A DNA stretch of 64,000 nucleotides from NCBI RefSeq assembly GCF_040802235.1, contig NC_133170.1:7765001-7829000 (forward strand), in the 5' to 3' direction. The notes below the pieces were generated by a model that made no database searches, was not told where the DNA came from, and saw only the letters and a program-made list of their open reading frames with translations. Positions within the stretch are counted from its first letter, which is position 1, and the number at the start of each line of letters is the position of its first letter. Position numbers and translations under genes: made by a program. Source of the stretch: Manis javanica. Lineage: Eukaryota > Chordata > Mammalia > Pholidota > Manidae. This document shows positions 1 to 11,430 of this stretch, piece after piece.

Positions 1-519
1 CTTAAAACCAGCAACTTCATCCTCATTAGCTGAGCCACTGAGTAAAAAAAAATAATAAGCTTTTATTGAATACTTACTATTTTCTAAATCTCCCTCTTTA
101 CAAGCCTTACCTTACTGTGATGGCTTATTTTAATATGTTGACTTGGCTGGCCCACAATGCCCAGATATTTGTTCCAACAGTCTTCTGAATATTTCCATGA
201 AGGTGTTTTATGGATAAAACAAACTGTTGATTCTGTCTCCATTTAGTAAAGCAGATGACCTTTCCTACTGTGGGTGGACCTCCTCCAGTCAGCTGGAGGC
301 CTTTATAGAACAGAAACTGACCTCTCCCAAGAAAGAAGGAATTCTACCAGCACACTGCCTTTGGAATTAGAACTGCAACTCTTCCCTGGAATTTTCCAGC
401 CTGCGGACCTGCCCTGTCAATGTCAGAATCTCCAAGCCTCCACAATCACAAGAGCCAACCTGACAAACGAAATCTGTCTCATATATATTCCCTGTTCCTT
501 TGAAGAATCCTAACACACC
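1..519. other. Upstream non-coding sequence, nothing recognised
   Basis: AT-rich sequence at the left edge. I see no splice-bounded open segment and no repeat I can name before the MIR that begins near 520. The short open frames here have no codon or motif support. Confidence 0.5.
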
Positions 520-682
520 CACTTCATCCTCACAATTGGTAGGTATTATTATGACATTTTTATGGTGGAACTGGGGCTCAAAGAAATTAAATAATATTCC
601 CAAGATTGTACAGCTAACATGTGGCAAGGCCAGGATTTGAACTTACACAGTTTCCACGTCAATGCTCTATTAGGCAGTATAT
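520..682 (-). repeat. MIR SINE fragment
   Basis: The stretch has the core order of an antisense MIR: a run about taking a gradient of cell counts from 'cctcacaa', then 'ggaactggggctcaaagaa', then a segment resembling 'cagctaa-gtggcaaggccaggatttgaac'. This is an ancient mammalian tRNA-derived SINE. It is diverged and lacks its ends. Confidence 0.75.
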
Positions 683-1111
683 TTGTTCTGCAATGCTATG
701 CTACGCTATACTATATTACAGTACAACATCAAATAATCTTCACCAACAGAAAAGTTGGAAGCACATCCAGACATCCAGTGGCATCTTACCTTCTAGAACG
801 GTTTTTGAGTCACCTGAACAACTCATGTGCTATTTGGCATGAAGTGATTAAGCAGTAATATCAGAGGTCCAGTTGCCTAGAAAACATGTAATGGTGTTGC
901 TCAGGAAATGCAACATCCGTTGGCTAATGGGAGGTCCATTTTCAGCGTGGATTCCAAGCAGAAAGAAGAAAGTATTTCTCCAAAGATTTTACACACTGCT
1001 TTTCTTCACAGCTTTGAAAAAAAACATTTATTGTTATCTGGCTATTTAAGAGTATGCTACAGATTATAGTGCACCGATCATACTAAACAAAATTATGATA
1101 CAATAAAGAAA
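683..1111. other. Non-coding, nothing recognised
   Basis: AT-rich sequence between the MIR and the first copy of the duplicated block. No repeat or exon signal that I can support. Confidence 0.45.
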
Positions 1112-1600
1112 AAATTATCTTCAATTTTGCCATGAGCATTTTTTGGAAGTTATAGTAAAGATATAATTTCATGTTCTCCTTTTGTCAAAAAAAAATATTT
1201 TAATAGAGGGAAGAAAAGTGCGCCTCTTTTAAGGAAATTCTAAGGCCAAGAAGAAAAAGTTGGTGTTGAAATTTGAGTACTCTATGTACGCAGGCATCTA
1301 CGGATAAAAATAATCACAAACTGACCCTATGTACTCGCTCATTGTGTTTGATTCGGTTCACGTACTGAGAACCTGGTGTTGCAGGGAATGGGTGAAGAAG
1401 GGGCAGGAAACTGAGGTACAGTAGCTGCTCACCAAGCCATTGCGAACATCATCTTCTCTGAACTTAAACTTTTCATCCACCTTGTATACCTTACAGCCAT
1501 CCCGTAACTTGCTGATTTGTTTGAAATATCCTAAGAGTACCAAGTAGATGGACTCAAGCCAACTGCTTCTGACAAATAGAAAAAACAAATCAATAGAAAA
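1112..1600. repeat. Tandem-duplicated block, copy 1
   Basis: About 490 bp that recurs in the same orientation at about 3730-4205. The left part, from 'gccatgagcattttttggaa' to the 'gctcaccaagccattgcg' segment, differs from copy 2 by roughly 6 percent by eye. The right end, beyond the exon-like segment, is much more diverged and similarity stops shortly after 'aatcaatagaa'. The two copies are 2.1 kb apart, with an L1 inserted between them. I recognise no transposable-element family in the unit, so a local segmental duplication is the simplest reading. Confidence 0.85.
1433..1568 (-). other. Candidate exon (136 bp), copy 1, unassigned gene
   Basis: Read on the minus strand, a pyrimidine-rich tract ending in 'tttctatttgtcag' precedes a 136-bp segment that ends in TTG followed by 'gtgagc', a good donor. 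One frame is open through the whole segment (one base plus 45 codons). The peptide includes 'DGCKVYKVDEKFKFRED' and ends 'DVRNGL', and the entering and leaving phases differ (2 then 0). I do not recognise the family. Copy 2 has the same length, phase and splice signals. No neighbouring exons are identified, so it may be a live exon of an unmapped antisense gene, a relic, or chance. TMTC1 lies on the opposite strand about 25 kb away. Confidence 0.4.
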
Positions 1601-2783
1601 GTGTCATGCGGGAAAACCATAAAAAGCGAAACAAAAATGAATGGATAAATGAACCCACACACTCCGGTTAGTGGGGCTGGATGGCAGGACCGTGTGGACT
1701 GTGCTGTATCATGTGACCAAATGTTCTGATCCTATGAAAATTGCCACTTCTTTGGGAAGGCATTAATTTTACAACCTCTTTGGAAGTGTTCCTTGCAAAA
1801 TAGGTTAAAAGTGGTTTGGAAGGATGCAGAGAAGGAATGCCTACCCAGGGAGCTCTTGGGGAAGCCCACATTGAGCCATGGGAACCGGTATTAGGTCCGG
1901 TCAGAATCTGATGTCTTTACTAAAGATCTGGAAGAGGGAGTGAATGGCTCATTAATCACATGCACGGTGGAAGTGGAATGATTGATTGCACGCAAGGAGG
2001 CAGAGAAATTAGTGATGTTAGTAAAACGAGATGCAACCTAGGGAAATGCTCACTCATCTGCTTAGACAGAAAATCACCATCACAATCAGTCGGGAAAGCA
2101 TTGCTGCCAGCAGAGGCCTGGAGGTGATGCTCGGAAGCCGAGCCAGCACCGTCCTCCGGAAGGGCCTCATGATGGCTGGCCTGTGCTCATGTGCTCCTGT
2201 GCTATGCTTCCCACAGCTCCTGACGCCGAGCTAGAGCCTCTGCAGTCCCCTCTGCTTCTGCCTGGTGGCCAGCCTGTCCTCTGACTTCTAGCGCTGGCTG
2301 GGAAGGGTGGTTCCAGATGACTTCCCATTATTGCTCTGCACAAAGAGAACTTGACAGCGTCCAGCACTTTGCTGCTTTGGGGCCGGTAGTTCAGCCAAGG
2401 GTAGAGTTGTGGGTCCAGCATCAGGAAGGCAGATTGGCGAGTGTTCCCGCCTGGGTCAGGAAATGTCTTCATCTCTGGCCCGTACCCCCTGTCTGTTTGC
2501 AGTCCTACTGCCCAAGGCATCTGCTGCCTCTGTCACCTCATGGTTTGGCCACTGGGCCTGCTGAGGCTTTCAAGGCTGCAACATTTTGAGTTCATTTTCC
2601 TGGCCTCCATGGCCTTCACTGTCCTGTGACTCCTTGAGGCACTGTGTGGGATTAAAGAATATCAGCGTGCCCCAGTGCAAATCTATGATTTTAAAGTGCC
2701 TGGCTTCCCTGGTTGGTTTTCTCTAGTCTCAGAAGAACTTACCACTCCTCAGGCCCTGGCTGCTCCCCTCCCTCCCACCTGCT
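1601..2783. other. Non-coding between duplicated copies; possible ancient LINE relic
   Basis: Around 1840-2080 the text ('agatctggaagagggagtga', then 'ggcagagaaattagtgatgt') looks vaguely like a CR1/L3-class LINE relic, but the match is too weak to name. The rest, including the moderately GC-rich 2100-2700, shows no exon with flanking splice sites or recognisable protein. Confidence 0.3.
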
Positions 2784-2798
2784 CTCCTGCACCATTTT

Positions 2799-3682
2799 TT
2801 TTTTATTGCTGAACCTTAACTTTTAATTTTTGTATTTATTTTTTATTTGTATTTTGCTATCATTAATGTACAATTACATGAACAACATTATGGTTACTAG
2901 ACTCCCCCTATTATCAAGTCCCCCCCACATACCCCATTACAGTCACTGTCCATCAGCGTAGTAAGATGCTATAGAGTCACTACTTGTCTTCTCTGTGTTG
3001 CACAGCCCTCCCCATGCCCCCCACTCCCTACATTATGTCCGCTAATAGTAATGCCCCTTTTCCCGCTTATCCCTCCCTTCCCACCCATCCTCCCCAGTCC
3101 CTTTCCCTTTGGTAACTGTTAGTCCATTCTTGGGTTCTGTGTTTCTGCTGCTGTTTTGTTCCTTTAGTTTTTTCTTTGTTCTTATACTGCACAGATGAGT
3201 GAAATCATTTGATACTTGTCTTTCTCCACCTGGCTTATTTCACTGAGCATAATACCCTCTAGCTCCATCCATGTTGCTGCAAATGGTAGGATTTGTTTTC
3301 TTCTTATGGCTGAATAATATTCCATTGTGTATATGTACCACATCTTTTTTATCTATTCATCTACTGATGGACACTTAGGTTGCTTCCATTTTTTGGCTAC
3401 TGTAAATAGTGCTGTGATAAACATAGAGGTGCATCTGTCTTTTTGAAACTGGGCTGCTGCATTCTTAGGGTAAATTCCTAGGAGTGGAATTCCTGGGTCA
3501 AATGGTATTTCTGTTTTGAGGTTTTTTAGGAACCTCCATACTGCTTTCCACAATGGTTGAACTAGTTTACATTCACACCAGCAGTGTAGCAGGGTTCCCC
3601 TTTCTCCGCATCCTCACCAGCATTTGTTATTTGTCTTTTGGATGGTGGCCATCCTTACTGGTGTGAAGTGACACCTCATTGT
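2799..3682 (-). mobile_element. 5'-truncated young L1 (3' UTR and end of ORF2)
   Basis: This is a LINE-1 inserted in reverse. A T-run marks the tail at 2794-2803, followed by a C-rich 3' UTR, then antisense ORF2. The minus-strand frame at 3353-3553 encodes the ORF2 C-terminus, with 'KTEIPFDPGIPLLGIYPKN' and 'KKWKQPKCPSVDE'. A 15-bp target-site duplication with two mismatches flanks it (2784-2798 and 3683-3697). The element is severely 5'-truncated, so no functional enzyme remains. Its 3' UTR closely matches the element at 9388-10143, so both belong to the same recent family. Confidence 0.9.
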
Positions 3683-3729
3683 CTCCATCACCATTTTGAG
3701 TGTGAGCTTCAGTGAGGCTCCTAATTTTT

Positions 3730-4205
3730 ATCTTCGATTTTGCCATGAGCATTTTTTGGAAGTTATAGTAAAGATATAATTTCATGTTCTCCTTTTGTCA
3801 AAAAAAATATTTTAATAGAGGGAAGAAAAGTACGCCTCTTTTAAGGAAATTCTAAGGCCAAGAGGAAAAAGTTGGTGTTGAAATTTGAGTACTCTGTGTA
3901 CGCAGTCACCTAGGGATAAAAATAAGCACAAACTGACCTGATGTACTAGCTCATTGTCTTTGATTAGGTTTGCATAGTGAGTACCTGGTGTTGCAGGGAA
4001 TGGGTGAGAAGGGGCAGGAAACTGAGGTACAGTAGCTGCTCACCAAGCCATTGCGAACATCACCTTCTCTTAACTTAAACTTTTCAGCCACCTTGTATAC
4101 CTTACAGCCATCCTGTGACTTGCTGATTGGCATGAAGTGCCCTAAGAGTACTGAAGAGAAGGACTGAAGTTGACCACTTCTGTTAAACAGAAAAGACAAA
4201 TCAAT
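3730..4205. repeat. Tandem-duplicated block, copy 2
   Basis: Direct repeat of the block at about 1112-1600. It starts at 'cttcgattttgccatgagc', some 45 bp beyond the right target duplication of the L1. Similarity to copy 1 is high across the left two thirds, with small indels and scattered changes, and falls sharply from about 4110 onward. Confidence 0.85.
4044..4179 (-). other. Candidate exon (136 bp), copy 2, unassigned gene
   Basis: On the minus strand the acceptor is 'ttgtcttttctgtttaacag' and the donor 'TTG|gtgagc'. Between them 136 bp are open in one frame, giving a peptide with 'DGCKVYKVAEKFKLREG' and a 'DVRNGL' end. Length, phase and splice positions equal those of the copy at 1433-1568. 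Of 136 positions I count 22 differences. About 19 fall in the acceptor-side half and 3 in the donor-side half, and only two of the changed codons are synonymous. Both frames stayed open despite this. I recognise no family, and flanking exons were not found. Confidence 0.4.
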
Positions 4206-5404
4206 AGAAGTAGAGCCTGTTTCCTCAAGAAAGCCAAAAAGTCCACCAAAAGAGACTTTTCCAGCATTATTTTTTTTAGGCCATCTGGAGACCTTATTTT
4301 AAGTTATTTAACATTTAGAAGAGTTGTGGATTACTGGGTGAACATAGAAGGGAACTAACATGACTGTTTGATCACCGAAGGACAAATAGCAGTGGTAGGC
4401 AAAAGTGTCACCATTTGATACATTTTAAATCAAACAGTATCTGATGGGCAGTGGATTTGGATGGGGGACCCTGAATCTAGGCTGCTTCAGGGTTAATTGT
4501 TGATTACTATTACAAAAAGTTAATTCATTAATGTTACAAAACTGCCTTGGGAAACCAAAATCCCGCTGGTAGACCCTCATATAACTTTAGCCCTGTCTTC
4601 CTTACTCTCAATCTGTCTTCAGGACACTGAGTTCAGGATGCATAGCCCCTCTTGTCCTGTAACAAAAAGAGATACAGTGTGAAGGCCGGGCCCTCTGGGA
4701 ATGCAGCGTTGTGGGCGATGCCCAGCGTGAGTTACAGTCGGGCCCAGCCCTGATGGACGTGACCGAGGAAGATCCTTCCCTTGGTTCATGGCTGCTACGG
4801 AGCCAGAATCACCGCTTGTCAACTTGTGACTGCGTGAACCCCTCCAGCTTTCAGGAGAAAAGATCTGACACTGCCCAACCCCCACAGCCTTTGCTTCTGT
4901 TGTTCATGGCAAGAGCCTCCACTCCGGCCAGACTGCAGCCCAGCGGCTCTGCCTGCTGCCCCAGGGCTCTTTCCCTCCGAGCCAGTACAGCGGCTGGTGC
5001 AAAGATTACATTTAATGTCACCCTCAATTAACCTGGCAGGAGACAGCCCTCCCAGCCCCTCCCGGGACTCAGAGAAAAGAAGAGGCTTAGGGTAGGAAAC
5101 TGAGGAAGGCTTTTATGTTCCTGGTCCTTTTGCAGGCAAATCTTTCAGAAAATTGCTCTTTTATTGTTTCCAGGCACTGAACTCACAGTGTGTCAGCCAA
5201 AGCCTGGCAGGTACTGTCAGCCCATCCATCATCTTTTATGGGGTGAGAGCCTCTGGGAAACACGGGGCCACCCAGCAAGCTGGAAAGATGAATGACATGG
5301 TCCAAGTAAACACCAAGTCTACATGCTTGCATGTTACCTTGCAATTTGTTCATTGAGATAAAAATAACAGGGAACTTTGTTTCAACAGAAAGAGTGCACA
5401 TGCA
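4206..5404. other. Non-coding, nothing recognised
   Basis: Mixed-composition sequence. The GC-richer part at 4620-5060 contains open frames on both strands, but none has splice boundaries or a recognisable protein. Confidence 0.4.
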
Positions 5405-5431
5405 TGTGTGTGTGTGTGTGTGTGTGTGTGT
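5405..5431. repeat. (TG)n microsatellite
   Basis: A run of about 13 TG dinucleotides, with the purest part at 5407-5431. Confidence 0.95.
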
Positions 5432-7063
5432 ACCAAAATACATGGGGAATTTTCCAAAGTAATTAATATGTAGTTCCTATCAACCTTTCTCAGAGAAGCC
5501 ATTCTGTCCTCTGGAAGTTGGACTATATGCAGTCCAGAATTATTACAGTCTTTACTAAAGTAATGGGGTATTGGATATTTCTCAATATACAAATGAGTTT
5601 ATTACTTAATTACTTAACTTTTTATCCATACAACAAGTGAGTAACATTTGTTATCCAGTAAACAATATTGACAACATAACTGACAGATGAGAAATAACTC
5701 CACTTGCTTGTCCAATCACTTTTTAATTTTAGGAATATGTTAGGTATATTTTACAAAATCCCTATTGGATTATGAACTCTTATTTCACTGAATTAATCAT
5801 TACAAGAGCAAGAGATAGGGTTGACAGATAAATAAATATACAGGACACCCAGTTAATTTTGATTTTCAAATAAATATTTCTTAGCATAATAAAGATAGCG
5901 TGTGGCATACAGTAAAAAAATGTATCTGAAATACATACATATTTACCTGGTCATACTCTATTTTATCTGACAGCCCCACCAGGGGACCAGTTTCACCTGG
6001 AGTGCTTCTAGTGTTTTACATCAGTACCTATCTAACATCCTGGCCTGCCCTTTAGAAACTAACCACTTCTTGACAATTGATTTAACTCTTGGATGTCAGC
6101 AAGGAAACTATTAAGAAGGAACTGAAAAAGAGCGAAGGTTGACTATGTTGCCATTGATTTTTCAGGTTGTCACAGCCAATTCACTGCTTTTTATTCTTCA
6201 TTCTGTTTTTTTAATAATGTACCTTGATGGTTTTTTTTCTCCCAGAAGGACTTCTTCACCCCAACAAATTTCTTAATTACTCTAAAGTAGAAATATAAAC
6301 ACTAAAGTAGAAATATAAACCCAGATAAGACAAAACAATAGGAGAAACAAGAATTTCATGCTCATCTTTGAAATTGATTACATTGCTGTAATTGTGTCAA
6401 AAAAGTTTTTTTTTAATGAGATTTTAAATTAGATGAGTGACATTGTTTCATTTAATGTCAAAGAGGGTATCTTGAATTTGATTTTTAAATGCTTTTTATA
6501 ATCCTTATTCAGAAGTTTTCTAAAGATGGTTTTCATCCTAAGAAATTATTACGTCTAGTTTTCAACTAAGAAGAAAATAAAAACATTTTTGACTTGTACA
6601 ATTAAAATTATTTTAAAAACCATCTTTCAACATCTTTTTGAGGATATTGTGTTTCTTGCGTGAAATCTGTGTTAGGTGAAGCTATATCACACTTCATTAG
6701 AGTCGATCAAAAGTAGATACAAGAGATCCTAAAACTTTATTTTATAGTAAAAATAGCATTCAATGATTTTTCTTACCAGTTCCAATTACCCATCAGAATA
6801 AAGGTTCTCTAGCAGTGATTCTTATAGGAAGGCTGCATACATTTGTCATTTTAAAAAGTCTTCCTATTATGATACAACATCACTTATGGTAAAAACTTCT
6901 TTAAAAATTCAGTTTGAATTCTAAATAGTATCTTCATTCATATATGAGACTGAACCATCTATAAAGTTGATATTTTTATTGGTCAAAATTGGCTGAATAT
7001 CTGCGATTTTTCATATGATTTTGTGAAATAATTATTTTTAAAACATATATAAAATGTGCCTGT
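5432..7063. other. AT-rich intergenic sequence with a 20-bp tandem duplication
   Basis: AT-rich DNA without recognisable genes. A 20-bp unit containing 'ctaaagtagaaatataaac' occurs twice in a row at 6281-6300 and 6301-6320 with one difference. Nothing else can be named here. Confidence 0.5.
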
Positions 7064-8478
7064 TTAAAGAGTATAGTCTCTTCAATAAACGGTGTTGGGA
7101 AAACTGGATAGCCACATGTGAAAAAGAGAACCTGGACCACTATCTTATACCAGACACAAGTTACCCCAAATGGATTGAGGACTTGAATGTAGTGCCAGAA
7201 ACCATGAAACTCCTAGAAGAAAACATAGGAGGTAAGCACCTGGATGTGCATCTGGATGATGGTTTTTTGGGCTTGACACCAAAAGCAAAGGCAACAAAAA
7301 CAAAATATTCAAGCGGGACTACATCAGATTGAAAAGCTTCTGTACCTCAAAGGAAACCATCAACAAAATGCAAAAGCAACCTACCAAATGAGAGAAAATA
7401 TTTGCAAATCATATATCTGATGAGTTAATTTCCAAAATATATAAAGAACTCATGTAACTCAGTACCAAAAAGCAAACAGTCCAATTAAAACAGCAGAGGA
7501 TATGAATAGACATTGTCCAAAGAAGACATACAGAGGCCAAAAGGCACATGAAGAGACGCTCAGCATCACTAATCATCAAGGAAATGCAAAGCAAAACCAC
7601 AATCAGATATCACTTCACACCTGTTAGGATGGCTTTTATTAAAACAAAAAGAAATAATAAGTGTTGGCAAGGATGTGGAGAAAGAGCACCCTTGTGCACT
7701 GTTGCTAGGAATGTAAATTGGTGCAGCCATGATGGACAACAGTATGGAATGTCCTTAAAAAATTAAATATAGAACTACCATATGATTTAGCATTTCTACT
7801 TCTGGATATTTTTCTGAAGAAAACAAAAATACTAACTTGAAAAGACACATGCACTCTATGTTCATTACTGCATTATTTACAGTAGCCAAGACCTGGAAGC
7901 AACCTAAGAGTGTCCAGTGATGGATGAAAGGATAAAGAAAATATGATACCTATATCTCACATATAAAGTGGAATATTATTCAGTCATAAAAAGAACGAAA
8001 TCCTGCCATTTGTGACATGAACCTTGAAGGCATTATGCTAAGTGAAATAAGTCAGAGAAAGTGAAGACTATATGGTATCATTTTTATATGGAATCTAAAA
8101 ACAAAACAAGACAACAAAAACCCAAGCTCATTGATACAAAGAGCAGATTGGCAGTTGCCAGAAGTCGGGGAGGGACAATATGGATGAAAGGGGTCAAAAG
8201 GTACAAGCTTCCAGTTGTAAAATAAATAAGTCATGATGATGTAATGTATAGCATGATGATTTTTACAGTTAATAATACTGTATTGCACGTCTGAAAGTTT
8301 CCAAGAGTGTAAATCTTAGAAGTTCTTATAAGAAGAAAAAATTCTGTAACTGTGTGGTTATAGATGTGACCTGGACTAATTGTGGTAATCTTTTCCCAAT
8401 ATATACAAATATCAAATAATTATGTTGTACACCTGAAACTAATATAAAGTTGTATGTCAAACTCAATCAAAAATAAGA
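7064..8478 (+). mobile_element. Older L1, 3' end, sense orientation
   Basis: The sequence reads as the end of L1 ORF2 followed by its 3' UTR. The frame from 7054 encodes 'NKRCWENWIATCEKENLDHY' and 'YPKWIEDLNVVPETMKLLEE', a typical L1 ORF2 C-terminal region, then breaks repeatedly with frameshifts and stops. Further downstream are the usual 'gtgttggcaaggatgtggag' segment and a tail around 8430-8478. The element is 5'-truncated and decayed, and belongs to an older subfamily than those at 2799 and 9388. Confidence 0.85.
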
Positions 8479-8479
8479 G

Positions 8480-9371
8480 TACAGTTCAAAGACAAAGGCA
8501 CACGTCTATGTAACTGCCACTACAATCAAGATATAAAGCATTTTCATTACCCTAAACATTTCCTCCTTTTCCCAGTTAATCCCTGCTTCTCTTGATGAGG
8601 CAGCCGTGGGGTTACTTTACTATTCCTATAGACTAGGTTTGTCATTTCTAAAATGTTATCTAGATTGAATAATAACATATGTACTTTTCGTGTCTAGTTT
8701 CTTTTACTCAGGAGAATATGTTTGATCTTCACCCACATTGTTGCATTTAGCAGTATTTCATTCTTTTTCATTGCTGAGTGGTACTGAATGGTGTGAATAC
8801 AACAGAATTTATTTACCCACTAACCTACTGATAGACATCTAGATTGCTTCCAATCAGAATCTTACTTCAAAGCTGCTATGAATGTTTGTGTACAAATCTT
8901 TGTGTAAATATATGTTTTCATTCCAGCAGGTAAATACATAGGAGTGGAATGGCTTGGTTATATTTTTCATAGGAAACTGTCAAACTATTTTCTGAAGTGT
9001 CTGTACCATTTTACATTCCCATCAGCAATGTAGGGGAGTGTCACATGCTCTACATCCTTGCCACATTTGATAAAACAATTTTTTATTTTAGCTCTTCTAA
9101 GTGAGTGTATTGCAGTATCTCACTGTTGTCTTCATTTGCTTTTCTGAATGATTCTGGAATTTTAAGTGCTTTGCCATGCATGAGCTTACTGGCCATTCTT
9201 GAACATTTTTTTGTGAAGTCTGTGTTAAAGGTATTTTTTCCATCTTTTAATCAGATTGCTTTAGCATTATGATTTCCTTACATATTTTATAAAGGAGTGT
9301 TGATTATATGACTTGACAATATTTTCTTCCAGTTGTAACTGGTCTTTTCATTTTTTTAATGGCTTCTCTTA
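8480..9371 (-). mobile_element. Old L1 fragment (left part), interrupted by a younger L1
   Basis: Antisense ancient L1: a 3' UTR-like part ('actgccactacaatcaagat'), then the region resembling 'ctactgatagacatctagat' and 'taggagtggaatggcttggt', which corresponds to antisense ORF2 end. It continues at 10160 after the inserted younger copy. Heavily diverged, no coding potential. Confidence 0.75.
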
Positions 9372-9387
9372 AAGAGCAGGAGTTCTT

Positions 9388-10143
9388 TTTTTTCTCTTTT
9401 TTTCTTTGGTATCATTAATCTACAATTACATGAGCAACATTGTGGTTACTAGACTCCCTCCATCATCAAGTCCCCCCCACATACCCCATTACAGTCACTG
9501 TCCATCAGCGTAGTAAGATGCTATAGAATCACTACTTGTCTTCTCTGTGTTGTACAGCCCTCCCCGTGCCCCCCCAACATTATACATGCTAATTGTCATG
9601 CTCCTTTTTCCCCCTTATCTCTTCCTTCCCACCCGTCCTCCCCAGTCCCTTTCCCTTTGGTAACTGTTAGTCCATTCTTGGGTTCTGTGAGTCTGCTGCT
9701 GTTTTGTTCCTTCAGTTTTTCTTTGTTCTTATGCTCCACATATGAGTGAAATCATTTGGTACTTGTCTTTCTCCGCCTGGCTTATTTCACTGAGCATAAT
9801 ACCTTCTAGCTCCATCCATGTTGCTGCAAATGGTATGATTTGTTTTCTTCTTATGGTTGAATAATACTCCATTGTGTATATGTAACACATCTTCTTTATC
9901 CATTCATCTACTGATGGACACTTAGGTTGCTTCCATTTCTTGGCTATTGTAAATAGTGCAGCAATAAACATAGGGGTGCATCTGTCTTTTTGAAACTGGG
10001 CTGCTGCATTCTTAGGGTAAATTCCTAGGAGTGGAATTCCTGGGTCAAATGGTATTTCTATTTTGAGTTTTTTGAGGAACCTCCATACTGCTTTCCACAA
10101 TGGTTGAACTAATTTACATTCCCACCAGCAGTGTAGGAGGGTT
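9388..10143 (-). mobile_element. 5'-truncated young L1 nested in an old L1
   Basis: Same recent L1 family as 2799-3682, also reversed: tail, C-rich 3' UTR with 'tggtatcattaatctacaat', then ORF2 C-terminus on the minus strand. The 123-codon frame at 9729-10100 includes 'IPFDPGIPLLGIYPKN' and 'MEYYSTIRRKQIIPFAATWM'. A 16-bp target-site duplication with two mismatches flanks it: 'aagagcaggagttctt' at 9372-9387 and 'aagagccggaattctt' at 10144-10159. The 5' truncation removes the endonuclease and reverse transcriptase. Confidence 0.92.
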
Positions 10144-10159
10144 AAGAGCCGGAATTCTT

Positions 10160-11430
10160 AAGTTTGATGAAGTATAACTTATCAAGTTATTTTCTTTTAT
10201 GATTCGTGTTTTTTGCGTTCTAAGAAATCTTTGCATGACCCAAGGTCATGATGATTTTTTCTTTTGTTTTCTTCCAGACTTTCATAGTTTAAGCTTTATA
10301 GTTAGATCTGTTTTCCTTTTGAAATTAATTTCTCTGTATGGTATAAAGTAAGGGTTCAGGTTCATTTTGCTTCCCCATGGATATCAAGTTCTTCCCTCAT
10401 CATTTGTTGAAAAAACTGTCTTTTCCCCTTAAATTACTTTTGCACCTTTGTCAAAGATCGGTTGACTATGTTTGTATGGATCTGTTTCTGGACTCTATTT
10501 TGTTCCATCTGTATGTTTATCAATACGCCAATATGACACTGCATCTTGTGGCTTTATGACACCTTGAATTCAGGTAATAGAGTTCATACAGCTTTGTTCA
10601 TCTTATTCAAAATTTTTTCATTTTTCTAAGTCCTTTATATTTCCATATGAATCTTAGAATCAGTTTTTCAAACCCTCCCCTCCCTCAGGAAAAAAAGACG
10701 TCTGGGATTTGATTGGAATTATGTTGAACTCATTGATCAATGTGTTAAAAATTAATATCTTAGCCACGTTGAATCTCCCAATCCATGAACATGGTGTTTA
10801 TCCCCATTTATTTAGGTCTTTGGTTTCTCTCAGCAATGCTTTCTGCTTTTTGTTGTTGTTGTTTGTTTTTACAGATCTGGAATGTAGTGTGTCAGATTCA
10901 TCCCTAAGGATTTCATGGTTTTTGATGTCATTGAAATGGTTTTCTTCTAAATTTACTTTTCCAATTTTTGTTGCTAGTATTGAGAAATAACAGTTTTTTA
11001 AAATTTGGCTCTGTATAATATGATCTTGCCAAATTCACTTATTATTTCTAGTACTTTTTCTACATTCCTAATGATTTTCTATACCCCAAACCATGTAGTG
11101 CATCAATAAGGCACTTGTACTTCTTGTCCAATGTGTATTTACGTCACATCTTTTTGTGCCTTGACACACTAGAAATGACACTGTTAAATAGAAGTGAGAA
11201 AGAACATCCATGAATTCTGACCAATCTTAGGGAGGAAACAGTTGATCCTTAATCATTGAATATGATACTAACCATAGTTTTTCTATAGGTCTTCTATTTT
11301 TGTTTATGAAATTGAACTTAAAAATATTTGGTAGTTTTGCATCTGTATACATGTGAGATTTCAGTTTTGTTAGTTTTCATGTCCTGTCTTGGGTTTTGGG
11401 GACAGCACACTTCTGGATTTAGAGAAGAGT
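10160..11430 (-). mobile_element. Old L1 fragment (right part)
   Basis: Continuation of the old antisense L1 after the nested insertion. Diagnostic stretches are the antisense counterpart of ORF2 around 'ctaagaaatctttgcatgac', 'ttttgcacctttgtcaaaga' and 'gttgaatctcccaatccatg'. The right boundary near 11430 is approximate. Confidence 0.75.

Noticed and set aside
3353..3553. Minus-strand frame with good protein-like composition (also 9729-10100)
   Set aside because: Not cellular genes: both are C-terminal pieces of L1 ORF2 in truncated insertions.
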